From Symbiodinium natans (Eukaryota; Sar; Dinophyceae; Suessiales; Symbiodiniaceae): a stretch of 64,000 bases of DNA. The stretch is taken from contig CAJNDS010001802.1 of NCBI GenBank assembly GCA_905221605.1, positions 62,001 through 126,000 of the forward strand. The letters run 5' to 3'. The position numbers were made by a program, and so were the translations under genes. Positions 48,623-60,310 of the stretch are shown here, one piece after another; position 1 is the stretch's first letter; every line of letters begins with the position of its first letter. Under the pieces are notes generated by a model. It did no database searches. It had not been told where the DNA came from and saw only the letters and a list, made by a program, of their open reading frames with translations.

Positions 48623-50786
48623 TCACTCGATCACTGCAGTGGCCCCCGCTTCCTCTAGCTGCTTCACCTTAAGGCAAGAGATGCACCAACCCCACCCACC
48701 CACCCACCCACCCACCCCTCCACTTTGATCCTTGCTCAGGTAAAAAAAAAAGGGAAAAGCCTGCATAACTCTCAACCCTCAAGGCACGGCATCCTCGCAT
48801 ACATCCTTGGGCTTTCCCTCGATCAGCTTGCCAGGGTTGTCAGCCATGCCTTTGGCGTCCTGGGGGAGCATGACACGATTCAACGCACGTACATTGTAAA
48901 CGCGGGTACCCCCATTGGGAGATTGGCCTTCAAGCCGAGGCCGGTGATTGCTCTGATGGCCTTGACAAGCAGCTTTTTCACGACTGATGCACACAGAGCA
49001 ACTTCTGGTTATAGAGCTTGGCAAGTCCCGCTTTTCGCATCAACATCTCGGTCGAAATCGTCGAACAGCTGAACCTATTGATTGCGGGTCTAGCCTTGAT
49101 GATGGCAATCTTCTTCTCCTTCAGGGTCAAACTTGGACGAGGCTAGCCCTGCCGTTAGGGTTGGGCACCTTACCGGAGTGACACCCCAGCTGTCCTTTGC
49201 CACTTCCTTCAGGACAACATCAAACTCCGTTTTCTCAGGCGCTGCCTGCAGAAACAGATGGGGCACCGCCAGAACTGGGTTGCTCTAGATTTGGGCTAAT
49301 TTCATAATTGAGGTCCCATACGGCTCTCTCCCGCACGCAGGGCTGGAGGCCTTATCATAAGGCATCCTGTCGCAAGCGTTATCTAACTGGCACAACTACG
49401 TGACCTGATCTGTTCGTGCGCGGGACAGAGCACTCGCCAACAAACGACTTGTCTGCTCGGAAAACGCTCTAACGCTCTCTTTCTCACCTCTTGAAGAAAG
49501 CTTGGGCTCTGACTCTCTTAAAGGCTCTCTCACTATGAGAACAACAAGGACCCAATTTGGTATTGGGACCGCAAGGCACGCTTGGTATTTGGCTTAGCAA
49601 CTTCGTGTTGTTCAGGGCGCCTCTGCAGCCTCGCCCCCGCCCGCAGCACCGGGGGCAGCCATGACGACCCCTGCCGAGGCAGAAGCATCCACACCGAAGG
49701 TCTCCTCATGGCATCGCTGATACTGTGCTGCCATGGGCCACGTCGTGTGCATGCCGGAGTTGGTGTGGCAACAACGGGTATGCGGCATGCGGTTTTGGTG
49801 GTTCCAGGCCGTGCCCGCCAAGTCTCCTCGATGGCCTTGACCAACTCGGATGCTTCGAGCAAGGTTAAACCCTTGAGCTCTTCCACAATGTCGTCCACCT
49901 CCAGCCAGAAAGGGTATGGGATTGCAGACCCATGTGGAGTGTTGCTGGCTTCCGCCTTCAGTCTTTGTGGCGATGCCACTTTCTAGTATTGTGGTTCGTA
50001 TTAAAGCGACATATTTCCGAACAGCATAATCATACATGGTTCGTCAAATTGCGACATATTGCCGAGGCAGACTAAACTGGCCCGGAACGTAACAAAATTA
50101 GCGGTTTAAGAGTTCAAGCCTTCAAGGCTACAGCGACAGAATCTGAAACCTAAAGTGAAACCTGGCCAGCTTCAACGCTGCAGCCCAGAGCTCGAAGCTT
50201 TGATTTCGTCTGCGCTCGGAAACCAATGATGCCCTAACAACAAGACATATAAAATGGCCAGAAGGTCAAGGGTTTGATGAGGGGTCGTCCACGATGGCCC
50301 GGAATTCAGCAGAATAGTAACATGGGAAAATGGTTGGTTCGGAACAGAAAGAATTCTTTTCAGCTACAAGCTTGCCCCCCCCCCCTCCCCCCCGCAACAA
50401 CTTCTCCAAGCTTGATTCAGGTGGTCAAAATGCCACCTGACTTGTCCGCATTTAAGTTGTTTAGGGGGAAAGAGGGTTTACTAATCAGAACACCACATGA
50501 ACCTTTGCGGGTGTGAAAGATACGTATCATACATTATCATACATTGCAGCGCTGCCTTCGACTGCATATTGACAGCGGGTTGTCGAGCTCGCACTGTTGG
50601 AAGCCCGGTCACGAAAGCCGAAGCAGAGCTTACCTCGCAGTGTGCAAAGACTGCTTGGGGACAGCTTCGAAGGGTTAAAGGAACTTTTGAACCAGTTCCA
50701 GCCTGCCCATACAGGCCGCAAAGTGCTGCTATGGCGAGAGCGGCCGCGAGCGCGGAGCGGCGCCGCACGGGGACGAATGGTGCCAT
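48623..50786 (-). CDS. rplL: ribosomal protein bL12, plastid-targeted, complete
   Basis: Eight minus-strand exons, all in phase 0: 50786-50556, 49898-49827, 49704-49621, 49245-49174, 49118-49095, 48960-48928, 48859-48788 and 48667-48623 (stop TGA). They encode 210 residues. Residues 1-77 are a presequence: basic start MAPFVPVRRR, hydrophobic core at residues 12-27, then a basic Ser/Ala-rich tail, as in signal-plus-transit leaders of peridinin plastids. The mature part has the stalk dimerisation helix (VDDIVEELKGLTLLEASELV), an Ala/Gly hinge (MAAPGAAGGGEAAE), and the C-terminal factor-binding domain: EKTEFDVVLKEV, EKKIAIIK, AIRAITGLGLK, DNPGKLIEGKPKD, VKQLEEAGATAVIE. bL12 forms the ribosomal stalk that recruits translation GTPases. 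Donors are GC, GA, GC, GT, GC, GC, GT in order; every acceptor is AG followed by G. The 24-base fifth exon is needed for the KKIAIIK core. In-frame upstream Met codons exist (to 50921); 50786 is chosen because the signal core follows it directly. Confidence 0.95.
48689..48718. repeat. CCCA microsatellite in the last bL12 intron
   Basis: About seven CCCA units within the intron 48787-48668, next to its acceptor. Confidence 0.9.
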
Positions 50787-52964
50787 GGCGCCGGGCAGCA
50801 AGAGCGATGCCTTAAGCCTGAAGAATCTACGGCAACGTGCCATCAATGAGCGGCTTGTCTGCGCTTGACCACCCGGCACAGAGGCTTCAGCTGAAGAAGC
50901 CGCAGCCCATGTGGAACTCAAACGGGACAGGCCGGCTCACAGTTCGGGGTGACGACGTGGCACTCGCATCTGCCATCGACAAACGCACCAGCAACTCGGC
51001 ACACTCCGCTCAATGGATGCTTTCTGTGTTCGAAACAAACCGCCTCCGACCCCAGACGGCCGCTGGACCGGCAAAGTGCCCTGGCGAAGGGTTCGACCAT
51101 CAAACGTGCTAGACTTAATATCTATGGCGGAGTATGGCGGATTGGACGGGGCATTCTTGGCAGGACAAAGGCATCCATCATCATGCGACCATTGCCCGCC
51201 TCGCTGGGCAGTGGGCTGGGCTGCCTCCCCATCATCCCGTCTGAAACATCAAAATCATGTCCCCAAGCCCCATGACTTTGTACAGCGGATAACACATGAC
51301 ATGTACCAGTTACCAGCTTCTGACTTGGCAAGCTTCCCAGCTCTGTGTGACGTTCTACATGGTTCCACATATGCCGGGCCTGCTACGGGCAAGCTTCTGC
51401 AGTTCCTTCGGGATGAAAGCCGAGGCTGGTATCGGTTGTGAAAGCGCACGCAATGTCAGCACCAAACCCTGGAGACTTACCCATTCAGGGACAAAACAGC
51501 TTGGAGGAATCCAGATTCAAAATCACACGCTGAGAAACATCGGAGCCCTTAAGCCGCTAAACACATTGTTTTTGAAGCACCCATTTTATACAGTGAACCC
51601 TCAAAGCCCCAATTCGAATTGTATGGTTCGTCTGATCCCAAGGCCTCACAACCATTCATAGAGCTCGAAGACTCCACCCTAAACCCTTAACCCGAAACCC
51701 ACCCTCAAGCCCTCGCGTATTCAAGAATTGAGGCTCAGATACCGCGGAAAGCGCCACAAAATCGCCAGTTCAGTCCTGATACCTGTGGCATGCATCCTGC
51801 AAAGACTCGGAGGTCTTCAAGTGTTCTAGTTCTGCAGGGTGGAACCTTGCCAGCCAAAATGTCGAGCAACACAAGCAGGAGCACAGCAGGATGTTGTTGC
51901 CCCAGGCCACGGCGTGTAGGTCAAAAGAAACTCGTCCTGGCAACTAACACAAATTTGTAAGCCTATACGCCGGTTCGATCCGACTCGGCTGGCCTCCCAC
52001 ATTTGGGCCAACAAAAGGCTCTCTTCAACAGCAGCTGGGCAACCGCCTTTGTCGAATCCGACATCGATGCTGGTCGTACAGTCGTCGGTGCTTCTGACTG
52101 AGGTTGCGACTGCCCGCATACTTTTGCCGAATTTGCCTCCAGGTCATGAAAAACGTGAAGGAATGAGCACAAACCCGATCAAAACGACTTTGCCAGTCAA
52201 CGAATCACCACACCAAGCACATGTCGCCATGGCCTTTGGTGCGCATGTAGCGCAGTGAAAGATTGGAAGTCAAACACACGTGGTCCTGCACAAGATGTGG
52301 TAACCCATGTGCCCATTGAAATTGTCCGCCTGCGCGGTTTATCCCGAACACAAGCGGCTGCAAAACTCCCACCTTGAAAACTTGCAGTTGTGGCAGGGTA
52401 CAGAACCTCAAGCGAGAAAGCTGCGAAATGGTGTACACAACATGCGGGCTCATGTTCCCGCGCCTTATCCGGCACACTAAGCAACCGCTGCAATACCCGG
52501 AGAAGCAGCAAAACGACCTGACACGCTGCACACCAGCACAAGGGTACAGACCTTGCTGTTGCAATTGGTTGTCCTGGCCTTTTTAATTGGCAATACTTTG
52601 TCGCCGTTGTCGCCCCGCACTCCGGGAACAAGTGCCTGGCCATCCGCGGGCAATACGCAAGTCATGCATGCCCCGAACACTCCCCGAACACTCTGGCACT
52701 TGTCAACATGCATAATGGTAGATAGCTGCTGGCAGCCTGAAACAGCACCACTACGAGCGAAGACTCTGCCGATCCTGGCGCGTTCCGTTCCGATTCCAAA
52801 AGCAAAATCCCGGGTCCAATTGAAGCAAAATGCGCCGATGCAAAGACTCCTAGCGTTTGACGACAAAGCGCGCACCTTTTACTTGTTTTCATGCCTTTTG
52901 ACGAACGGTAGCCGCGGTCCCAGTGCAAGAAGCCTACCAACTACGGGCCGGTTCGAGGCGCCGG
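50787..52964. other. spacer with weak minus-strand coding signal
   Basis: Immediately upstream of bL12; any transcript start or trans-splice acceptor should lie here. Minus-strand open stretches at 51122-51370 and 52205-52490 have plausible composition. The latter contains LPQLQVFKVGVLQPLVFG, faintly like a TMEM184/Ost-alpha membrane segment, but this is too weak to call. The conserved 22-base dinoflagellate splice-leader sequence was not seen. Confidence 0.35.
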
Positions 52965-52969
52965 GAGGC

Positions 52970-54515
52970 GGCTTGCGAGCAGTGCGGGGCCGCCGCGGAC
53001 CTCAAACGAGGACCTCGTGCAGGTCAGGTGCCTCGCCCGCATCACAAAGGTCACCCCCAGGCGGCAGCTCCAAGAGGGAGACCGCATAGGCGCGCATAGC
53101 AGCGACCGCGAGGAAGCCAGACCTGCGCGGGACCCAGGCTGGCAGCGCGGTGCCGCGCGAGGCACCGAAGCGCCTGCCAACCTCGACCCCGACAACGACG
53201 AGACGCGCCCGTCGCGCGCTCGGGGTATGTTTGGCGCCGCTTGCGACGAGCGGCGGCCTGGACTGCCGCGCCAAGGCGTGCGGCGGCGCCCGGCTGCGGC
53301 TCGCCGCCCTGCGTGACCGGACTGACGATGGTTGCGTCAATCGCGAGCTGCGCCCCGTGCCAAGGGGGCAGGCCGTTCGCGACGACCTCAATGCAACGCG
53401 CGTCGCTGACAGGAACATCGATGTTCATGTCGGCGAGCCTGATGTTGCGGGCAACGCGCGCGCCGCTCTCCCGGCAGACGCGGGCGACCGCGTGCTCAAG
53501 TGGGAGGGCTTTGGACGCCAACACACCGGACGTCGCACAGGCTGAGCGGTGGTCGCCCAGCGGGTCGAGGCGGCCTCGGCAACGACGGGTGCGCGGCGCC
53601 AAGGGGCGGCAAGCGCAGCCGTCGCAGAAGGAGCACGCGGAGGTGTTCGGCGGGCAGGGCGACAGCGGCAGACGTAGGGAGCACTGCGAAGGCCCGTGCG
53701 GAGGGTGAGGTGCTGCACCTCAGCGCTCCAATCGGGCGCCGGCAAGCCAGCCTCACGCACTCGCGTTGCGGCCGTGGGCTGGTGGCATCCCGGCATGCGG
53801 CTCACGGAGGCAAGCTTGCAGCCGTGTTGCATCAGCCGGGAAGCGCTGGAGCAGCGCAGGAAAGTCATCCTGCCACGAGGCCCAGTAGGCGGCCGGGGCA
53901 CCGGAGGTGGCAGATCGCAGACCCAGGCCCCCCAACCCAAGCGGTAGCTGCGCCGTGGCAAGGGCATCAGCCGGTAGCTCGGGCGCTGCATGCGATCATG
54001 TTCACGGGAGCAAGCGGCGGTGCAGTGCGGAGGAAGCATACGGAGGAGGTAGTTGGCGCAGGTCGACGCGCAGAAAATAGCAGCAACCAGGCCGACTGCA
54101 AGTCGCCGAAGGTGGGGATTCGCTCGAGGAGGGCATCCTGGCTGCGGCGCCGGTCCCGCAAGTGCACAAATGCCTCAGTGCCGAGCGACGCACCGAGCAC
54201 GACGAGCCCTTGCTGCTCGGGGGGCAAGGTCCAAGCCCCGACCCAAACGCCCGTGGCAGAGCTGGGGTCTGGTTGGAGTGCAGCGAGCTTCGGCGGTTCC
54301 TCCCCTGTTGCGTTCCAAACACGGGTCTTGCCGTGGTTGAGCTGGACCCGGGCATGATCCCAGAGGGCAGCGGCGAGGACACCATAAAAAGTGGCGACGC
54401 GCTCTGGGGAGCAGACGAGTAGATGTCGTCGAAGAACGCAAACACCCTTTCGCCTGGCTGCAACGCAGCTGCAATGGCTTCAAGGGCTCCAACCCTGTCC
54501 GCATCGCGAAGCGGA
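52970..54515 (-). pseudogene. 5'-truncated non-LTR retrotransposon copy
   Basis: Minus strand, copy 1. It begins just before reverse-transcriptase motif C (PGERVFAFFDDIY near 54430) and continues LNHGKTRVWNATGEEPPKL and LPPEQQGLVVLGASLGTEAF in a second frame, so there is a frameshift near 54400. The C-terminal part near 53.6-53.0 kb has DPLGDHRSAC, CRESGARVARNIRLADMNID and VVANGLPPWHGAQLAIDATI, the knuckle and endonuclease-like region also seen in copy 2, and ends shortly after LLELPPGG near 53.03 kb. Missing the front of the polymerase, it cannot be active. 5' truncation is normal for target-primed retrotransposition. Confidence 0.85.
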
Positions 54516-54551
54516 GGACGCCTCGGAGCTGGGTTGGAGCGCTTTGGAGCG

Positions 54552-57500
54552 TCAGCGCGCGTCGGCGCAGCTCAGATGCGAGATCGATGTCGTCGAGCTG
54601 TTCAAGGCCGAGGCGCCACCCGTGGCGGCGGCGCTCACCCGCTGCTCAGCTTGCGTCGGAGCAGCGGCGGCAGCCGCAGCATCATCAGCGGACGGGGCGG
54701 CGACCGGCGCCGAAGACTCTTGGATCCTGCTTCCGCGTCCGGCTCTGCGGCCACGACGCCCTCCACCTCGCCCTGGCCGTTGTTGGGCAGCGCCTGGGGC
54801 GCGCTCCGAAACAGCGGCAGCGACCTCGTCGTCCTGCGAGTTTTTTTTTCCCACGCACCTTTTTACTCGCGGGGAGTCTGCGCTCTTCCTGCTTCTGCGG
54901 CTGCTGCTGCTGCCGCTGCTACTACGAGCATTGGGTGTAGGGCGGCTGCGGCCCATGCCCCGCCAGGAGCACCCCCAGAGCGAGCTCCTGCCTTCGAGCA
55001 GGTCAACCTGTTCGCCCACTGGAAGCTCTAGCAGCGTGCACGCATGGGCGCGGAGCGCCGCGAGCGCTGCCAGGGTGGTCCACCGGTGCACCATCGCTTG
55101 GCGGGCCGCTGCCGCGCACCATGGCGCGCGTTGGCGCGCACGGGCGCGGGCGAGCAAGCGCAGGAAGGTGAAGGTGCCCTGGCTGAAGCGCCCGCCCAGT
55201 TCAACCCCGAAGACGACCAGCTTGCAGCGGCGGGCGCACCGTAGTTCTGGGTATGCTCGCAGTTTGCGGTCGATGGCCTGACGGAGGGCGAGTCCCGGTT
55301 CCCGATCCGCCTGCGGGCGGGGCTCGCCGTCACGCCTCAAAGGGCTTACGATCGTGGTGTCAACCGCGATCTGGGCACGTTGCCAGATCGGAAGGTTGTT
55401 GGCGACGACCTCGATTCTGCGCCCATCCGCGGCCGGAAGATCAAGGTTGAGATCGCGCAGGGAAACATTCGTGGCAACCCGCGCTCCTGCCTCGCGGCAA
55501 ATGCGCGCTGCTGCACGTTCGAGGGGGCCAGCACGACGGGCCAGCACCCCGACCTGCGCGCACGCGGACCGGTGGTCCCCGAGCGCGTCGAGGTTGCCTC
55601 CGCAAGGGCATCGCGCGGGTGTAAGCGGCAGCGGTAGCCTCAGCCGGCGAAGCAGTAGGACGCGGTACTCGGCATCGGGCACGTCTGTGTCCCAGCTCGT
55701 TGGGAGGGCCGTGAAAGCGCAGCTCGCAGCGTCGCCACTCTTGCGAGCAACGTTGCCCATGAGGTTGCTCGGATCGCAAGTACTCTGCAGCCTGAGCGGC
55801 GGCGCGAATGCTTGGGGGCGTGCCAGCCGCCTTTACATCGAGAAGTGGGCGGACAAGTTCTGCAAGCACGCCCGGCTGTCGGTCACGCAGCACCTGCAAC
55901 GTGTCCGCCCAAGATGCCCAATAGGCAGCGCGACGTTGCCTTTCAGCGGACCCGAGCCCCAGGCCTCCTATAGTCGAAGGGGGAGTTGGGCTCGCCGCGC
56001 GCTCAGTTCCGGCAGCGTCCGCGTGTCACCGCCCCCCGCCAGCAGAGTTGCTAGGCAGCTGCGGACTGCGGCGTCATGTTGGGCTGCAAAGTCCGCCGTG
56101 TCAGTTGGGGCGAGGGTCCAGCCACGCACTCTGCGGGATTCGCTGAAGCAGGCGGTCGTGCTCAAGCAACTTTTGGGCCAGCTTGTCCGCGATGAACGCA
56201 CGGCGCCCAATCGGGCTACCCAGCACCACTATCCCTTGCTGCGAAGCGGGGAGCGCCCAGCTGCCAGTCCAGCATGGGTTCGCGGGGTCCTCTGGCGGCA
56301 GTGCTGCGAGCAGCCCCGGCGGTTCCTCGCCCGCGCTGTTCCAAGCGCGGGTCTTGCCGAGGTGCGCGCGAATGTTCGCATGCCTGAGAAGGGCCTCGCG
56401 GACGATGTGGAACTGGTTCGCCGTATGCTCTGGCGGGCCTGTGACGTATACGTCGTCGAGGAAGGCGAAGAGCTGGTCCGTCGAGCGCAGGCGGGCTTGC
56501 ACTGCCGTCAGCGCCGCATGCTGCCCCAATGCGAACAGGGCTGACATTAGGGGGTCCCCCTGTTCCCCGCCTTCTCCCTGGCGCACTTCGTGCGCTGTGC
56601 CTTGGGCGTCGTAGAACAAATAGGTCCTGGGGGATCCATAAAACAGCGCGGCATACGGCAAAATGTCGCTCAGTTCGGGTCGTGCAGCGATTGCTGCGAG
56701 CATGCTGTGGCGCGAGATGTGGTCGTACGCCCCGACGCCATGGACGCTCAGTACGGTGGTTTGTGGGTCACGCTCGGTGGCCGCCCGCACCAACCGCTGC
56801 AATGTTCCGCCCCAGCCTTTGTGCTGAGCGCATATTGGAAGGGGGCGCACGCTCGCTGGAACTCGTCCCCATACTGTTGTGCGAGTGCGCGCAACCACCC
56901 GCCGGAAGGCGTCGCCCATCACCAAAGCTCACACACCGCCCGTGGGTTTGGATAGCACCACCATGCGGCCGAGGCGCAGGGCGGGTATGATCGCTGCCGG
57001 CACTTGTCCGGAAGCGAGTTTGCGGGCGGCATGGGTTAACAGCTGCGCGCAGTCTTCATCGTCCAGCAGCACCCGCAGGTGCTCCCCTGTGCATCCCGAC
57101 GGTCCCGCAGCGGCGCCCTTCCGCGATGTACGGACATTGGTGATGAGCCGATCACGGCATAACTCAACGGGCCTCATGCTGTTGCGACACAGCTCTGGGT
57201 CAACGGGAATTTGAGGTTCAGGTGGCCGCCGGAGTGGGTCACGTAAGGCTGCGAGTGTCTCCTGGCTTGTAGGCGCGAGTGGCAGAGCAGAGGCTCACCA
57301 AGGTGGGCTAGGGCTGCAGCTCGTTCGGAGCGACGGCGGAGGTCGACATGTTCGGCCTCTGCCCCGTTTGCTACATATCCCTCGGACGGCCGGGCCGCCT
57401 CCCTCGCCGCTGGTGCTGCTGCGGCTGCGCCATGGCGGAGCAGTTCGGGCCAGTGCCCCGCCAGGAACGCTTGTTCGCGGCATCGCAGTTCCTGAACCGG

Positions 57501-58054
57501 CACGCAGGATTGGCCTGGGGCACGGAACAACAGCATGCGGGGCGCCAACATGAAGAGCTTCCATCCGTCACACTCGTCTTCGATGGTGGCGGCGTCGAGC
57601 AACGCCTCCAACGCCGTTCGAGTCCCTGAGCTGCAGCGGGCGGAGGGTGCCGAGGTGGCTGCGCAGTGTCGGCGACGAGGCAGGGTGTGCCGGCACAGGC
57701 TCTGGGACTGCCTCGGCATCATCCTCCTGAGCGTGCGCGGCGGCGCATGCTGGGTCACCGCGGCGGCAGCGTCCACGGCCCTTCCCCTGTGCACCACGTT
57801 CTCGGCGCCCGCGGCCATGTGGGTTTCCGCCGTTCGCCGCGGCGGCGGCCATGACTGCGTCGTCGGCGTCCGGAGTCAGTGCCAAGCTGCCCGCTGCTAC
57901 GTCGGGGTCGTCTAGTCCGCCGCCCCCTGGCGCACGGCCTCGATTCCCCGTGCTGCGCAGGCCGCTTTTTCTTTTTTTTGTTCTTGTCATCGGTGTCGGC
58001 CCAGCCACTTGCAGCACAAACCGGGCAACGCATGTCATCCGGAATTGTGGCCAC
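54552..58054 (-). pseudogene. near full-length non-LTR retrotransposon, inactive
   Basis: Minus strand, copy 2. The N-terminus near 58031 has MRCPVCAASGW followed by a lysine run. The reverse transcriptase spans 57177-56101: GPSGCTGEHLRVLL, LGRMVVLSKPTGGV, motif A SVHGVGAYDHIS, motif B GGEQGDPLMSALF, motif C LFAFLDDVYV, then LGKTRAW. A thumb region follows around 56.2-55.8 kb. A 402-codon open frame 55760-54552 holds the knuckle CPCGGNLDALGDHRSAC and a domain with VVANNLPIWQRAQIAVDTTI and KLVVFGVELGGRF, read as a restriction-like endonuclease by its position and spacing (inference). Three lesions are visible: the motif A aspartate expected in SVDG is histidine (codon 56740-56742); a TGA at 56929-56931 replaces an expected arginine; and frames shift near 57.18 and 56.1 kb. 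A-rich runs near 54845-54870 may mark its 3' end. Confidence 0.88.
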
Positions 58055-58306
58055 GGCCGGAACGCGTAAGAAAATATGGGCCGCTAGGAGACCGCCATGT
58101 CGGCCGAGGGAGAACAGGGCGGGGGCTATGGCGTCCTCTTGCTCGCAGTCCTCCTCCCCCTGGCGGATCTGCGGCAGCGACCGGCAGTCCCACCAACAAT
58201 ATGCTGGCCTTGCAACGGCGCCACTGGCTCACGCGTCTGGGTTTCAGTGCTTTCCCCAGCTTGGGGATGATGAGTCTTTGACCCCGACTTGGTTTTGAGC
58301 AGCCGT

Positions 58307-59940
58307 TCATCTGTCAATGCTCATGTCCAGTATGTGGCAGCCAGCTGCCAGATTGCTCGCAACATGTTGGCGGGCTTGAAGCTCGGAGATGCTCGGAGCA
58401 TAGTACTGGATGGTTCGGCGAACAATGTGCCCGGCCGTTAGTAGTGTACATATTCGAGAACAGATTCTTTCTCCGGCGCGACATCGCGGAGCGCTGATGC
58501 GGCCGTCGAGGGACACGAGCGTCAGTCCGGGTGGACGTGTCCTGGATCGTGGGCACCAGATGCCGGGATTGACCGCGTCCAGCGCTCGCCAGCATTGTGC
58601 GCGGGTGTCTGCGCAAACGCCTCGTGGGGCAGTGCGCGCGGGCAAGGGTTAGCATCTGCCGCGTCGGGCCCGAGAGCTCCCTCAACCTCGTCCGCTACCT
58701 GTTCGACGACGTGCGCCACCGCGCGCCGGCCGCGCCCCCGACCCCGTCCTCGGCGACAGGGGCCGGAAACAGCGGGTTGTGGCAATGCCCAGTGGCGCAC
58801 GCAACGAAAGCACTTCAGTGGTCTCCCAAAGCATTGAGATGCCCCTGGCAGCTGCACGAGTGCTGCAAGTGCGGGGCGCGAGCAGGAGTGGCAAGCGAAC
58901 GCGGCACTCGGAAGAGGTCACTGGGATTGGTGACATCCGCATGCGTCGGCATGACACAGGTGCAGCGGCTGGCACTGCAAAACGCGCGCTTGTCACCCGC
59001 GAGGGACATGCTGTCGTACGCGCTCCTACCGTCCAGCGACACCCACACGGCTTCCGGGCGTGTGGCAGTGCTGAGGCTAAACTGGAATGGATCGAGGAAA
59101 ACACACAAATGCTCGTTCATCATTCCGGAGCCCCCGTTGGAAACCTGCATCAGCATCAGCGGCTCGCCGTTGGAGCTCAGGTTGCTGCGACATTGCTGGC
59201 TCATGTGGATGGCAAGTGGCGGCTGCGTGACGCCCTCGTCCTCCCCCTTCGCGCAGCAGTGAGGTTTTTTTGCGTCTAGCAGCAGAGCCACGTACAGGAC
59301 GAAGTCGGTGCCTTCTCGTAGCAGAAAAGGCGGACGCCCGTCTTTTTTCACGCACACTTTTGCGCCAGCGCACAGGACTGTGTCTCGGGGCGGGTTCGAG
59401 CACACACTGGCTGGGTGTCGGCACGCGGGTGGGGTTCCCTTGTCCGGGTGACAAGCGCGACGATGGTGGTTCCAAGGGCAAGTTGAGCCCCATGCCACAG
59501 GGGCAGGCCGTTTGCGACCACTGAGCACGAGGCCACGGGCATGGGTGCGGCCGGGTAGTGAGAAACTCTGACAGGAACGTAGTGCACCCGCCAAAACGCA
59601 GCGGACAGTGACAACGACGCACCTGAAGGAGGCGCCCGCGCACGACCTGCCGCAGGGTGCGCACTGACCTGCCGACACTGCTGCACTGCGTGACCTTGAC
59701 TTTCAGATGCCGAGCTAGAGCACGTCGCCGCCACGCCAGCGTGGCGCTCGATGCCAGTCGGGACAGCTGGGGTGGTCGCCATTCCTGCGTGGGCCGCACA
59801 TGCTTTTCTTCCAAAAGCCTGGACAACCAGGTGTGGCGACCGGAACGTCTTGTTGCAGAAGGCCAATGGCGCACTTCTCCAAGGAGCGCGCCTACCCAGA
59901 GTTATTTGGTTTTTCTCGCTCTAATCGGTCGGGGCCGCTA
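58307..59940 (-). pseudogene. rearranged retrotransposon fragments
   Basis: Minus strand, copy 3, strongly scrambled. About 59870-59600 resembles the thumb region (RRALARHL context). About 59540-59270 carries the endonuclease-like VVANGLPLWHGAQLALGTTI. About 59080-59020 carries reverse-transcriptase motif A with both aspartates intact (EAVWVSLDGRSAYDSMS). About 58860-58815 has a knuckle fragment CSCQGHLNALGDH. The order (endonuclease part before motif A) shows at least two partial copies joined end to end. None is translatable as a whole. A segment at 58307-58645 has no recognised motif. Confidence 0.75.
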
Positions 59941-60302
59941 TGTCATGGGCAGACAGCTCGGCGCGGGCGCCTGCCCGCCCGCCAGCAGGTCGCTGAGCGG
60001 GACTACCACGCGCTGCATCCGCCGGCTCCGTGCGCGCGCAGCGCTGACAGTGCAGCGAATATGCTCCTGCAGTCTCGCGCCGGCGCGCGCTGGCGGGAGC
60101 TGCGCCAGCAACCTGAAGAACGTCAGAGTGCCATCACTGCTTACAAGACCGATGTTGGGGTTGCACTTTGACGCAGGGACACTTGTAGGGTCAACCGCGA
60201 GCTGGCCGCCACTCCAACGAGGAAGGCCGTTGCCGTTTGCAATGACCTTTATGCGCCGCTCGTCTTGCCGCTGGACGACAAGGTTGAGGTCACGCAAGAG
60301 CG

Positions 60303-60310
60303 TGTTAGTG
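60303..60310. repeat. target-site duplication, left copy
   Basis: TGTTAGTG, identical to 61358-61365, immediately outside the left inverted repeat of the inserted element. Confidence 0.9.

Noticed and set aside
52205-52490. TMEM184/Ost-alpha-like membrane exon
   Set aside because: Only a few residues (GVLQPLVFG) resemble the family; neighbouring blocks expected in the family were not found.
53500-56544. Plus-strand open frames of 285, 296 and 396 codons
   Set aside because: They lie opposite the retrotransposon protein on the minus strand, which carries the clear polymerase and endonuclease motifs. GC-rich coding DNA often leaves long open antisense frames.
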